A stretch of 64,000 nucleotides of DNA from the NCBI RefSeq assembly GCF_002733835.1, contig NZ_NVWY01000002.1, positions 148,878-212,877 of the forward strand. Reading direction: 5' to 3'. The stretch's first letter is position 1. Every line of letters begins with the position of its first letter. The notes below the pieces were generated by a model. That model saw only the letters and a list, made by a program, of their open reading frames with translations, was not told where the DNA came from and did not search any database. This document shows, piece after piece, positions 26,021 through 34,964 of this stretch. This DNA comes from Alcanivorax sp. GTDB lineage: Bacteria; Pseudomonadota; Gammaproteobacteria; Pseudomonadales; Alcanivoracaceae. The translations under genes and the position numbers were made by a program.

Positions 26021-26833
26021 ATGAGCCTACCGCAAACCGAAACAATCACCCTTAACCAGGACGGCCCGGTTCTGCATATCACGCTGAACCGGCCCGAAAG
26101 CCGCAATGCCATGAGCCTGACCATGGTGAACGAATTGATGGCGGTATTCGAAAGCGTGGCTGGCGACACCGGGGTTCGCGCCATTGTTTTGCGCGGCGCC
26201 GACGGTCATTTCTGTGCCGGCGGCGACATCAAGGATATGGCCGGGGCGCGACAGCAGGCCGCCGGCGGCGACGATAATGCCTTCCAGACATTGAACCGCC
26301 GCTTCGGGGAAATGATCACCGCAGCCAACCGTCAGCCACAGGTAATGATCACCGTGCTGGAAGGGGCTGTCCTTGGCGGCGGCTTTGGCTTGGCGTGTAT
26401 TTCTGACGTGGCCATCGCCAGCGAAGACGCCACTTTCGGCCTGCCGGAAACCGGGCTGGGCGTAATCCCCGCACAAATTGCCCCCTTTGTGGTAGAGCGT
26501 ATCGGCCTGACCCAGGCCCGCCGCCTGGCGTTGACTGGCATACGCTTCAAAGGAAACGAAGCCTTGCGGCTGGGTATCGTGCATGAGGTTGCTGACAACA
26601 GCGACGCCCTGGATACCGCCCTGGAAAACACCCTAAAGGCGGTGCGTCGCTGCGCGCCCCATGCTAACCGGGTTACCAAGGAGCTGGTGCTGAACGTGGG
26701 CCACATTCCCATGGACACCCTGTTGGACCAGGCCGCCACCGACTTTGCCGCGGCGGTTAACAGCGAGGAAGGCCAGGAAGGCACCATGGCGTTCGTACAA
26801 AAACGCCCGGCGTCCTGGAACACCCCAAGCTGA
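26021..26833 (+). CDS. atuE: Isohexenylglutaconyl-CoA hydratase AtuE
   Basis: Enoyl-CoA hydratase/crotonase protein of 270 residues. The oxyanion-hole segments are GHFCAGGDIKDM near 65-76 and LEGAVLGGGFGLA near 110-123. A glutamate that may be catalytic lies in FGLPETGLGVIPAQ near 147. In the atu pathway it adds water to isohexenylglutaconyl-CoA, the carboxylation product. AAGGA precedes the start, and it is co-directional with atuD and atuF. The alternative LiuC would be next to methylcrotonyl-CoA genes, which are absent here. Confidence 0.88.
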   Translation: MSLPQTETITLNQDGPVLHITLNRPESRNAMSLTMVNELMAVFESVAGDTGVRAIVLRGADGHFCAGGDIKDMAGARQQAAGGDDNAFQTLNRRFGEMITAANRQPQVMITVLEGAVLGGGFGLACISDVAIASEDATFGLPETGLGVIPAQIAPFVVERIGLTQARRLALTGIRFKGNEALRLGIVHEVADNSDALDTALENTLKAVRRCAPHANRVTKELVLNVGHIPMDTLLDQAATDFAAAVNSEEGQEGTMAFVQKRPASWNTPS

Positions 26834-26844
26834 ACCGATACACC

Positions 26845-26917
26845 GTAGGAGGCTGCTTGCAGGCGAACCGATGTAGCAGATCCGTCGCCGATGGTTCGCT
26901 TGCAAGCAAGCTCCTAC
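26845..26917. repeat. REP doublet (REPIN-like), type 1
   Basis: Left arm 26845-26869 (GTAGGAGGCTGCTTGCAGGC...) and inverted right arm 26893-26917 (...GCAAGCAAGCTCCTAC) enclose 23 bases, between atuE and atuF. Confidence 0.85.
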
Positions 26918-26957
26918 AGGAAAGCATTTTCAACCGGAACACCGGTAAGGAATCACA

Positions 26958-28916
26958 ATGAGCTTTGAAAAAATCCTGATTGCCAACCGTGGCGAGATTG
27001 CCTGCCGGGTCATCTCCACCGCCCAGTCCCTGGGCTACCGGACCGTGGCGGTCTATTCCGAGCCGGATGCCGGTGCCCGTCATGTGCAACTGGCTGACGA
27101 AGCCGTCTGCATCGGCCCGGCCCTGGCCAGCGCCTCCTACCTGAACATGGACGCCCTGCTCGCCGCCTGCCAACAAACCGGCGCCGATGCGGTACATCCC
27201 GGTTACGGCTTCCTGTCCGAGAACGCCGCCTTCTCCAAGGCATGCAAAGAGGCGGGCATCACTTTTATCGGCCCTGATGAAGACGCCATTCAACTGATGG
27301 GTTCCAAACGGCTTTCCAAGATCGCCATGCAGGACGCTGGCGTGCCGTGTATCCCCGGCTATCAGGGTGAAGAGCAAAGTGATGAGCGCCTACAGCAGGA
27401 AGCAGAGCGCATTGGCCTGCCGTTGATGATCAAGGCCAGCGCCGGCGGTGGTGGCCGGGGCATGCGCGTGGTTACCGACGCCAGTGATATCAGCGCTCAG
27501 CTGAAAAGTGCCCGCCAGGAAGCGAAAAACGCGTTCGGCAGTGACGAGCTGATACTGGAACGCGCTGTCCTGCAGCCCCGGCATGTGGAAATCCAGGTAT
27601 TCGGTGATCGCCACGGTAACGTGATCCATCTGGGCGAGCGCGACTGCTCAGTGCAACGTCGCCACCAGAAAGTGGTAGAAGAAGCGCCCTCCCCGGCAGT
27701 GAACGAATCCCTGCGCCAGCGCATGGGCGAGGCCGCCGTACAGGCGGCCAGGGCCTGCCAATATGTGGGGGCCGGCACGGTGGAATTTCTGCTGGCGCCG
27801 GAAGGTGACTTTTTCTTCCTGGAAATGAACACCCGCCTGCAGGTAGAGCATCCGGTCACCGAGCTGGTCACCGGTCTGGATCTGGTCGCCTGGCAAATCA
27901 AGGTCGCTAGAGGCGAAGCCCTGCCGCTGACCCAGGACCAGGTACAGCTCACCGGCCATGCCATGGAAGTCCGTCTCTATGCCGAAGACCCGGCGCAGAA
28001 CTACATGCCGCAAACCGGCCCGGTATTGCGCTGGCAACCGGCCAGTGGTGACGGAATTCGCATCGATCACGGTCTGGTGGAAGGCGCCGAGATTGGCAGC
28101 CATTACGACCCCATGCTGGCCAAGATCATCGCCGTGGGCGACAGCCGCGAAGATGCACGCCGCCGGCTGATTCGTGCCGTGCAGGACACCACCCTGATGG
28201 GCGTAAACGACAACCGCCGGTTTCTGGCAGCGATCCTGGCCCACCCGGTATTCGCCAATGGCGATGCCACCACCGCCTTTATCGGCGAAGACTTTGCCGA
28301 CGACAGCAGCCTGGCCGGCGACGCCCCTGACAACACCCTGTGGGCACTGGCCGCTTTGCATCACTGTCGACGCGAAACACCCAATGACACCCTGCGAGGC
28401 TGGCACTCCAGTACGCTAGGAGCCCAACCGGTGGCGTTACGCAGCGGTGAACATAAACAGACGCTGTACATCCGCTATCAGGGCAACCAGGTCACCATCA
28501 CTTTTGAGAACACCTCCGACACCCTCACGCTGACGCCGCTGAGCGGCGATCGCGTAGACGTGAACGGCGTGGAAGTAACCGCCAGCGTGATCCAGCATGG
28601 CAATCAATACTGGCTGCAGAGTCAAGGCCACACAGCTTGTTTCAGTGATGCTACCCACACCGCTGCCGGCAGCAGTGACCAGGCCGGTTCCGGCCTGATC
28701 CGTGCCCCCATGGACGGCGCCGTCATCGATGTGAACGTCAAAGCCGGCGATACCGTCAGCAAAGGGCAGGTTCTGGTGGTGATGGAAGCCATGAAAATGG
28801 AACACAGCCTCAAAGCAGACTGCGACGGCACCATTGAAGTACTGGATCTCAGCGTGGGCAGCCAGGTAAAACGCCAGCAATTGCTGGTTACTGTCACCCC
28901 GGATGCAGCGGAGTAA
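26958..28916 (+). CDS. atuF: Geranyl-CoA carboxylase biotin-containing (alpha) subunit
   Basis: 652-residue biotin carboxylase plus biotin carrier. Order: biotin carboxylase N-domain (FEKILIANRGEIACRV, residues 3-18), ATP-grasp with KASAGGGGRGMR near 158-169, the carboxylase motif RDCSVQRRHQKVVEEAPSP near 230-248 and FLEMNTRLQVEHPVTE near 290. The BT linker domain follows, and a C-terminal biotinyl domain has EAMKMEH with the biotinylated Lys at about 613. It pairs with AtuC. It starts 41 bases after a REP doublet with TAAGGA upstream of the ATG. Confidence 0.94.
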   Translation: MSFEKILIANRGEIACRVISTAQSLGYRTVAVYSEPDAGARHVQLADEAVCIGPALASASYLNMDALLAACQQTGADAVHPGYGFLSENAAFSKACKEAGITFIGPDEDAIQLMGSKRLSKIAMQDAGVPCIPGYQGEEQSDERLQQEAERIGLPLMIKASAGGGGRGMRVVTDASDISAQLKSARQEAKNAFGSDELILERAVLQPRHVEIQVFGDRHGNVIHLGERDCSVQRRHQKVVEEAPSPAVNESLRQRMGEAAVQAARACQYVGAGTVEFLLAPEGDFFFLEMNTRLQVEHPVTELVTGLDLVAWQIKVARGEALPLTQDQVQLTGHAMEVRLYAEDPAQNYMPQTGPVLRWQPASGDGIRIDHGLVEGAEIGSHYDPMLAKIIAVGDSREDARRRLIRAVQDTTLMGVNDNRRFLAAILAHPVFANGDATTAFIGEDFADDSSLAGDAPDNTLWALAALHHCRRETPNDTLRGWHSSTLGAQPVALRSGEHKQTLYIRYQGNQVTITFENTSDTLTLTPLSGDRVDVNGVEVTASVIQHGNQYWLQSQGHTACFSDATHTAAGSSDQAGSGLIRAPMDGAVIDVNVKAGDTVSKGQVLVVMEAMKMEHSLKADCDGTIEVLDLSVGSQVKRQQLLVTVTPDAAE

Positions 28917-29039
28917 CCCCCGTCACATTCGGTCAGTGACAATTTTCCCACGGAGAAGGACACTCCGCTGTGATCCAATAATCCGCGCCGGGCAGATCGG
29001 GCCAAAACGGCCCCTCCGATTTCCCCGGGCACTGCCACC

Positions 29040-29061
29040 GGGCAGGGTGCTTGCCCTGCCC
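29040..29061. other. Stem-loop between atuF and atuH
   Basis: GGGCAGGG-TGCTTG-CCCTGCCC forms an 8-bp GC-rich hairpin in the 234-base atuF-atuH space. There is no T-run, so it may be an mRNA-stability or processing site rather than a terminator. No clear promoter was seen in the gap. Confidence 0.5.
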
Positions 29062-29150
29062 TGGTGCTACGGTTAAGGTAAGCGCCCGCTTGCCAACACT
29101 GGGCTACGGGCTTTTCCGAGCCTTCCAAGAACACAGACAATGGAGATCCT

Positions 29151-30980
29151 ATGAGCAACGCCGACATCATCACGTTGCCCAAGCTTCTGTCCAAGGTTCC
29201 AGAGGTAATCACCAATCTTCCCGGCCTGATCAAGGGCTCGAAGATGGCGAAAATCACTGACACCAGCAAGCCATTGGGGCTGGGCGTTGCTATCGAGCGC
29301 GCCACCAGCATGAACCCGAATGGCGCTGCCGTGATCTACCAGGACACAGAACTTACCTACAAGCAGTTCAACGCCTGGGCCAACCGCCTGGCAGACTACC
29401 TGGCCTCCATCGGCCTGAAAAAAGGCGATACCGTTGCCGTCAACGTGGAAAACCGTCCCGAGCTGCTGGCTGCGGTCCTCGCCTGCGCAAAACTCGGTGT
29501 GTGTGCGGCCCTGATCAACACATCCCAGCGCGGCAAGGTACTGATCCATAGTTTCAATCTGGTGAAACCCAAAGCTGCCATCGTTGGCGAAGAGCTGATC
29601 GATGCCGTGGAAGACATCCGCGGTGATCTGGATCTGAAAGACAACTTTTTCTTCTTTGCCGACCAGAACACCCTGGACGACCCCGGTGAAGCGCCGGCCG
29701 GCTACAAGAACCTGGCCAGCGAAAGCCGCGATTGCTCCAGCGAGAACCCGGCGTCCAGCAAGCAGACCTTCCTGCGCGACCCGCTGTTCTACATTTATAC
29801 CTCCGGTACCACTGGCCTGCCCAAAGCCGTGGTCTTCAACCACGGCCGCTGGGAAAAAGCCTATGGCGGCTTCGGCTTCTCCGCCGTACGCCTGACCAAG
29901 GACGACCGCATTTACACCACCCTGCCGTTCTACCACGCCACCGGCATGGTGATCTGCTGGGCATCGGTCATCGCCAGTGCCGGCTCCATTGTCATTGCGC
30001 GCAAATTCTCCGCCAGTGGCTTCTGGGAAGACATCCGCCGCCATAACTGCACCGCCTTCGGCTATGTGGGCGAGCTGTGCCGTTATCTGCACGAGCAGCC
30101 GGAAAAGCCCAACGATCAGGACAACAAGGTCCATACCATTGTCGGTAACGGCCTGCGCCCGAGCATCTGGAAAGACTTCAAGAACCGCTTCGGCATTGAT
30201 CGTGTGGTCGAGCTGTATGCCTCCTCGGAAGGCAACGTGGCTTTCACCAACGTATTCAACTTCGACAACACCGTAGGGTTCTCCCCGGTCAGCTACGCCA
30301 TCGTCAAATACGACAAAGAGCGTGACGAGCCGGTGCGTGACAGCAAAGGTCACATGATCAAGGTCGGCAAAGGCGAATCCGGGCTGATGCTGGGCGAAAT
30401 CACCGAAAAGACGCCTTTCGACGGCTACACCGACCCGGAAAAGACCGAGAAGTCCATCTACCGTGATGTCTTCACCAAGGGTGATGCCTGGTTCAACACC
30501 GGCGACATGATGCGCGACATCGGTTTCCGCCACGCCCAGTTCGTGGACCGCCTGGGGGATACCTTCCGCTGGAAAGGCGAAAACGTATCCACCACCGAAG
30601 TGGAACAGATTCTCGATGGCTACGACGGCATTCAGGAATCCGTGGTCTATGGTGTGGAAATCCCCAACACCAACGGCCGTGCCGGCATGGGCCAGATCCG
30701 CCTGACCGGCAACCACAGCGACTTTGACTTCCAGGGCCTGTGTGACTACCTGAAGCGAGAGCTGCCGCCTTACGCCATTCCTGTTTTCCTGCGTATCAAC
30801 GAAGAAGCCATGGAAACCACTGGCACCTTCAAGCACCAGAAAAACAAGCTCAAGGAACAGAAGTACGACCTGAGCCAGCAGAGCAACGCCGTCTACGCGC
30901 TGCTACCTGGCGAGAGTTGCTACCAGCAACTGGACGAAGCCACGCAAAACGGCATCGACGGTGGTGAGTACCGCTTCTAG
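29151..30980 (+). CDS. atuH: Acyl-CoA synthetase AtuH (FATP / very-long-chain type)
   Basis: 609-residue AMP-forming acyl-CoA ligase of the FATP/VLACS branch. It activates a carboxylic acid, here probably citronellate or a fatty acid, to its CoA ester. The AMP-binding motif YIYTSGTTGLPKAVVFNH lies near 214-231, a VELYASSEGN segment near 350, DLIRTGD-equivalent WFNTGDMMRDIGF near 447 and DRLGDTFRWKGENVSTTEVE near 465. It is the last gene of the atu cluster, followed by a strong terminator. The symbol is from operon context; a general fatty acyl-CoA ligase remains possible. Confidence 0.85.
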   Translation: MSNADIITLPKLLSKVPEVITNLPGLIKGSKMAKITDTSKPLGLGVAIERATSMNPNGAAVIYQDTELTYKQFNAWANRLADYLASIGLKKGDTVAVNVENRPELLAAVLACAKLGVCAALINTSQRGKVLIHSFNLVKPKAAIVGEELIDAVEDIRGDLDLKDNFFFFADQNTLDDPGEAPAGYKNLASESRDCSSENPASSKQTFLRDPLFYIYTSGTTGLPKAVVFNHGRWEKAYGGFGFSAVRLTKDDRIYTTLPFYHATGMVICWASVIASAGSIVIARKFSASGFWEDIRRHNCTAFGYVGELCRYLHEQPEKPNDQDNKVHTIVGNGLRPSIWKDFKNRFGIDRVVELYASSEGNVAFTNVFNFDNTVGFSPVSYAIVKYDKERDEPVRDSKGHMIKVGKGESGLMLGEITEKTPFDGYTDPEKTEKSIYRDVFTKGDAWFNTGDMMRDIGFRHAQFVDRLGDTFRWKGENVSTTEVEQILDGYDGIQESVVYGVEIPNTNGRAGMGQIRLTGNHSDFDFQGLCDYLKRELPPYAIPVFLRINEEAMETTGTFKHQKNKLKEQKYDLSQQSNAVYALLPGESCYQQLDEATQNGIDGGEYRF

Positions 30981-31004
30981 GTAATACCGACACCGAAGTA
31001 CAAG

Positions 31005-31030
31005 AAAGGCGCCTTAACGGCGCCTTTTTT
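31005..31030 (+). terminator. Rho-independent terminator of the atu operon
   Basis: AAAGGCGCC-TTAAC-GGCGCCTTTTTT, 24 bases after the atuH stop. Confidence 0.93.
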
Positions 31031-31264
31031 GGTTCTGGAGTTGCCTGAACGTGCCACGCAGAATGACACGACCAAAACCACCGGGCCCGGGAGGCCGTCG
31101 CTATTGCGGTATGCCTGCCGGGAATATCCAGGCCATACACGAAGCAAAATATAGCAGCGAGCGGTCAAGTCAGGGCCTGAATAAAACGTCAGCTATCTGC
31201 ATTCGGCTCATCTTTGAATGCCACCATAAGGCCCTTGTTTCGTCCCACCCTCCTTAACACAAGG

Positions 31265-31953
31265 TTACCCACACCCCGTTTTATATCCACGGCATCTGTG
31301 GATAAAACTGTTAACGAACGCCGGATAACCCCCTGAAAGCCAGTGGTGGCAAAGGTTACAGCGACTTGCATGGTTTTTCACCAGGGCCGGCCACGTCCTG
31401 ATCCATTGCCAAACGTCAAGACTGTTGCGATTTTTTTCTCTGCTGGGGATTACTCCACAAAAGCTGTGGACAACTTTGTGAACAACCTGACGAAAAGTCG
31501 CTGCAGGGCCCGCCATTCCGTCCTTTACGCAAACTGCTTCATTTTTACACGAATCGTAAAGTATTGATTATTCAGTGACTTATTGGTGTTTTTTTACACT
31601 GATCACAGAAAAGGCTTGACCCGGTCAGCAAAACGGCGGGAACGATCAACTTGTGCAAAAGCGCCAGATAAATCATATATCTGACATAACGAACCTGTGT
31701 TTTCGGTCTATGACGCATCCACGCCCTTGGGACTGACAGACTTTTTCCACAGATCCTGTGGATAACCCTGTGCATAGCCGGTAGAAAACATGGCAACATC
31801 ACCCAAAAATCACGTCTCTGGACGACATGGCTAAATTTTGATCAATGATTTTTTTAATTTAAAATCAACGTGTTACGCTATTTTTTATGGCTATTTAACG
31901 TAGCTGTCATTTTTTTCTGCAGAAAAAGAGCATTGACAAAAAACTGTGTACAA
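31265..31953. other. DnaA-box cluster in a gene-free AT-rich kilobase (origin-like or DnaA-titration site)
   Basis: No credible gene occupies 31031-32096. Two perfect TTATCCACA boxes are on the minus strand at 31297-31305 and 31757-31765. TTTTCCACA is at 31743-31751 and TTTTGCACA at 31652-31660 (minus). Near matches are at 31265-31273, 31465-31473, 31477-31485, 31769-31777 and 31945-31953. An A/T-rich stretch with long T-runs (31836-31920) lies between the last two boxes, with a GATC at 31840 and the palindrome GATTTT...AAAATC at 31847-31866. This is the composition of an oriC or of a datA-like locus. dnaA, dnaN, rpmH and gidA are absent nearby, which argues against the standard oriC. Confidence 0.6.
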
Positions 31954-32096
31954 AATTGGGGCACCCACACGTTACCAAGGGTGACACCCTGGTACAGCCG
32001 TGCATATAACAGGCCACTTTCCTTTCCCTCTATCCGGTTCGCCACTGCCACCCTGCCCCTCAAGCAGACCTTCAGGGCAAGAGTGGCAGGGTTCAC

Positions 32097-33263
32097 TTAG
32101 CCGAAGGCCTGCAAGCCGGTCTGCGCCCGTCCCAGGATCAGCGCATGGACATCGTGCGTACCTTCGTAGGTGTTCACCGCTTCCAGGTTCATCACATGGC
32201 GAATCACATGGTATTCATCACTGATGCCATTACCGCCGTGCATATCACGGGCCTGGCGGGCGATATCTATAGCCTTGCCGCAATTGTTGCGCTTCATCAG
32301 CGAGACCATTTCCGGTGACCAGTTTCCCGCATCCATCAACCGGCCCAACTGCAACGCCCCCTGCAGGCCCAGGGTAATTTCGGTCTGCATGTCAGCCAGC
32401 TTTTTCTGAATCAGCTGGGTGGCCGCCAGCGGGCGGCCAAACTGCTTGCGATCCAGGGTGTACTGGCGAGCTGCCTGCCAACAGAATTCCGCCGCCCCCA
32501 TGGCGCCCCAGCTAATCCCGTAGCGCGCCTTGTTCAGGCAACTGAACGGCCCTTTCAGGCCTTCCACGTCCAACCGGTTTTCTTCCGGCACAAAGCAGTC
32601 ATCGAGCATGATCTGCCCGGTGATCGACGCCCGCAAAGAGAACTTGCCTTCGATCTTCGGTGTACTGAAGCCGTCAAAGCCCCGCTCCACCACAAAGCCG
32701 TTAATCTTGCCATCCAGATTCGCCCACACCACCGCCACATCTGCGATCGGCGAATTGGTAATCCAGGTCTTGGCACCATTGAGCACATAGCCGCCATCCA
32801 CTTTCTTCGCGCGGGTACTCATGGAGCCCGGGTCAGAACCGTGGTCCGGCTCGGTCAGGCCAAAACAGCCCACCCATTCACCGGTGGCAAGCTTCGGCAG
32901 GTATTTCTCCCGCACCGCTTCGCTACCGAAGGTGTAGATAGGGAACATCACCAGGGACGACTGCACACTCATGGCTGAACGGTAACCGGAGTCCACCCGC
33001 TCCACTTCCCGGGCCACCAGGCCGTAGCTCACATGGTTCACCCCGGCGCCACCATACTGCTCAGGAATGGTGGGACCGAGAAAGCCGAGTTCCCCCATTT
33101 CCGTCATGATGTCCCGGTGGAAAATCTCGTGCCGGTTGGCTTCCAGCACCCGGGTCATCAGTTTGCTCTGACAGTAATCATGGGCCGCATCACGGATCAT
33201 GCGCTCGTCTTCGGTGAGCTGGGTTTCCAGCAGTAATGGATCGCTCCAGATAAAGTTTTGCAT
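32097..33263 (-). CDS. gcdH: Glutaryl-CoA dehydrogenase
   Basis: 388-residue FAD enzyme converting glutaryl-CoA to crotonyl-CoA (lysine/tryptophan and dicarboxylate breakdown). It shows [23 protein letters not shown] near 60-80, [15 protein letters not shown] near 135-149 with the glutaryl-type DHGSDP, and the catalytic Glu in [17 protein letters not shown] near 371, all typical of GcdH. The frame could begin at 33335, but those extra residues are translated from an intergenic repeat, so 33263 ([13 protein letters not shown]) is chosen; the ribosome-binding site is weak. A hairpin with no T-run follows the stop (32043-32090). No LysR regulator or CoA-transferase is adjacent. Confidence 0.93.
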   Translation of the reverse strand: MQNFIWSDPLLLETQLTEDERMIRDAAHDYCQSKLMTRVLEANRHEIFHRDIMTEMGELGFLGPTIPEQYGGAGVNHVSYGLVAREVERVDSGYRSAMSVQSSLVMFPIYTFGSEAVREKYLPKLATGEWVGCFGLTEPDHGSDPGSMSTRAKKVDGGYVLNGAKTWITNSPIADVAVVWANLDGKINGFVVERGFDGFSTPKIEGKFSLRASITGQIMLDDCFVPEENRLDVEGLKGPFSCLNKARYGISWGAMGAAEFCWQAARQYTLDRKQFGRPLAATQLIQKKLADMQTEITLGLQGALQLGRLMDAGNWSPEMVSLMKRNNCGKAIDIARQARDMHGGNGISDEYHVIRHVMNLEAVNTYEGTHDVHALILGRAQTGLQAFG

Positions 33264-33294
33264 CGTCAATGTCTCAGCCAAATCATGTTCAGTA

Positions 33295-33384
33295 AGTTGA
33301 GCGTTGATAGTGGAAAGTTGACAGCGAAACACCAAGAAATTGGGCTGGTTTTAGCTGTCAACTATCAACTGTCCACTGTCAACT
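33295..33384. repeat. Word-shuffled inverted-repeat element, AGTTGA type (copy 1)
   Basis: Arms 33295-33325 and 33354-33384 are each 31 bases. On the same strand both begin AGTTGA and end AGTTGACAGC, but the internal words GTTGATAG and GTGGAAAG/GTGGACAG are in swapped order. The 28-base loop is unique. It lies between gcdH and the thiolase gene. Confidence 0.8.
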
Positions 33385-33391
33385 ATGTTGG

Positions 33392-34594
33392 TCATTGCCT
33401 TTCAATCACCATAGCCACGCCCTGACCCACGCCAATGCACAGGCTGACCAGCGCATAGCGACCGCCAGTGGCCTCCAGTTGCCGCGTGGCGGTGAGGGCC
33501 AGACGGGCGCCGGAGGCACCCAGTGGATGACCCACGGCAATAGCGCCGCCATTCGGGTTCAGGCGTTCATCATCCCCGGCCAGGCCCAGCTGCTTGCAAC
33601 AGCCTAATACTTGGGCGGCGAATGCCTCGTTAATCTCGATTACATCCATCTGGTCCAGCGTCAGTCCGGCCCGGCCCAGTGCCTTGCGGCAGGCTTCCAC
33701 CGGCCCCAGTCCCATGACCCGGGGCGCCACACCGGCCACGGCGCCGGCTAGAATCCGTGCGCGGGGGGCAATGCCCGCCGCGTCACCGGCAACACGGGAA
33801 CCGATAATCAGCGCCGTCGCGCCGTCATTTATGCCTGATGCATTCCCTGCGGTAATGATGCCACCCTCAACGATAGCAGGCAGTTTTGCCAATTTTTCAG
33901 CAGTGGTGCCAGCACGGGGATGCTCATCGTCTGCCACCGTCAGCGGCTCTTTCTTGCGGCCTTGGGGAACAATAACCGGCAGGATCTCCTTCTGATAGAA
34001 ACCGCGCTCTCTGGCTGCCTCATAACGCTGCTGGGAGCGTGCCGCAAAGGCATCGGCTTCCTCGCGGCTAATGCCCAGGTCGTCCGCCACGTTCTGGGCG
34101 GTTTCCGGCATGGTATCGGCACCGAACTGGTTGAGGATTTTCGGGTTGGGGAAACGGGCACCAATAGTACTGTCGAAAATCGTCATGTCGCGGCTGAACG
34201 CTTTTTCCGCCTTGGCCATGACGAAGGGCGCGCGGCTCATGGATTCCGTGCCACCGGCAACGATCAAATCACCTTCACCCACGGAAACCATGCGCGCGGC
34301 ATCCAGCGTTGCCGCCAGGCCACTGCCGCACAAGCGGTTAACGGTGATTCCGGCCACGGATTCCGGCAGCCCTGCCAGCAACCCGGCATGGCGGGCCACG
34401 TTACGGGCATCTTCACCGGCCTGGTTGGTATTGCCGATCACCACGTCTTCGTAGCGAGACAGCTCGAACCCGTTGCGCTGCACCAGCTCACGGATCACCC
34501 CGGCCAGCAAATCATCCGGCCGCACCGGCGCCAACGCGCCACCGTGGCGGCCAAAGGGGGTACGCAGACCATCGTAGATATAGGCATCAAGCAT
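33392..34594 (-). CDS. Acetyl-CoA acyltransferase (PcaF/FadA-type thiolase)
   Basis: Degradative thiolase of 400 residues that cleaves a 3-oxoacyl-CoA with CoA. The acyl-accepting Cys is in VNRLCGSGLAA (about 89), with GGTESMSRAPF near 113, NEAFAAQVLG near 314, the catalytic His in GGAIAVGHPLGASGAR near 348 and the second Cys in SLCIGVGQG near 384. The N-terminus (DAYIYDGLRTPFGRHGGALA) is closest to 3-oxoadipyl-CoA thiolases (PcaF/PaaJ), but the exact substrate cannot be told. GGGAG stands before the start. With gcdH it could finish dicarboxylic acyl-CoA breakdown (inference). Confidence 0.92.
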   Translation of the reverse strand: MLDAYIYDGLRTPFGRHGGALAPVRPDDLLAGVIRELVQRNGFELSRYEDVVIGNTNQAGEDARNVARHAGLLAGLPESVAGITVNRLCGSGLAATLDAARMVSVGEGDLIVAGGTESMSRAPFVMAKAEKAFSRDMTIFDSTIGARFPNPKILNQFGADTMPETAQNVADDLGISREEADAFAARSQQRYEAARERGFYQKEILPVIVPQGRKKEPLTVADDEHPRAGTTAEKLAKLPAIVEGGIITAGNASGINDGATALIIGSRVAGDAAGIAPRARILAGAVAGVAPRVMGLGPVEACRKALGRAGLTLDQMDVIEINEAFAAQVLGCCKQLGLAGDDERLNPNGGAIAVGHPLGASGARLALTATRQLEATGGRYALVSLCIGVGQGVAMVIERQ

Positions 34595-34614
34595 TACATT
34601 CTCCCGTTCAGGGG

Positions 34615-34785
34615 AGTTGAAAGTTTCAAGTTCAAAGTTGAAACGCGGGATGGGATCCTGCCATTCGATAAGCCATATCGCCGCGCCTCAATGCTGGCCC
34701 TCAAGCCCGCAAACACGGGAAAGTGGGTGCTACAGATAGCACCAAGTTCAAACGCGTTTCAACTTTCAACTTTGAACGTTCAACT
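34615..34785. repeat. Word-shuffled inverted-repeat element, AGTTGA type (copy 2)
   Basis: 33-base arms at 34615-34647 and 34753-34785. Both read AGTTGAA at the outer end and AGTTGAAACGCG at the inner end, with AGTTTCAAG / GTTCAAAG words shuffled between. The spacer is 105 bases. It occupies half of the 370-base space between the divergent thiolase and acyl-CoA dehydrogenase genes; the remainder holds their promoters, none clear enough to mark. Confidence 0.8.
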
Positions 34786-34964
34786 GCTTCTTGTCCGCTA
34801 TGCGGAATGATGTTTTGAAACTTGACGGGCAGAATAGGCCGTGACAGAGTGCGATGCAAGTGGTGCAACCGGGCAGTCACAGGACATGCCTCCTCAAGCC
34901 GCAGCCACCCAGCAAGAATCAGCCGTTACCGCCCCAAACCCGATTATAGCCGCCGGACCCAGCC

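Noticed and set aside
29073..30836. 587-codon minus-strand frame opposite atuH
   Set aside because: Antisense shadow of the acyl-CoA ligase; composition and lack of motifs reject it.
19206..30980. Leucine/isovalerate (liu) cluster instead of atu
   Set aside because: The cluster has AtuA and a FATP-type ligase and lacks isovaleryl-CoA dehydrogenase/HMG-CoA lyase order, so atu is a better fit, although MCC and GCC subunits are close relatives.
31265..31953. Classical oriC beside dnaA
   Set aside because: No dnaA, dnaN, rpmH, gidA or mioC lies within the window; only an origin-like or titration site can be claimed.
31870..32100. Plus-strand frame of 76 codons inside the DnaA-box region
   Set aside because: No RBS or family motif, and the AT-rich DNA is better explained as a regulatory or origin-like region.
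33263..33335. Longer N-terminus for glutaryl-CoA dehydrogenase
   Set aside because: The added residues ([12 protein letters not shown]) are translated from the intergenic repeat and are absent from the family.
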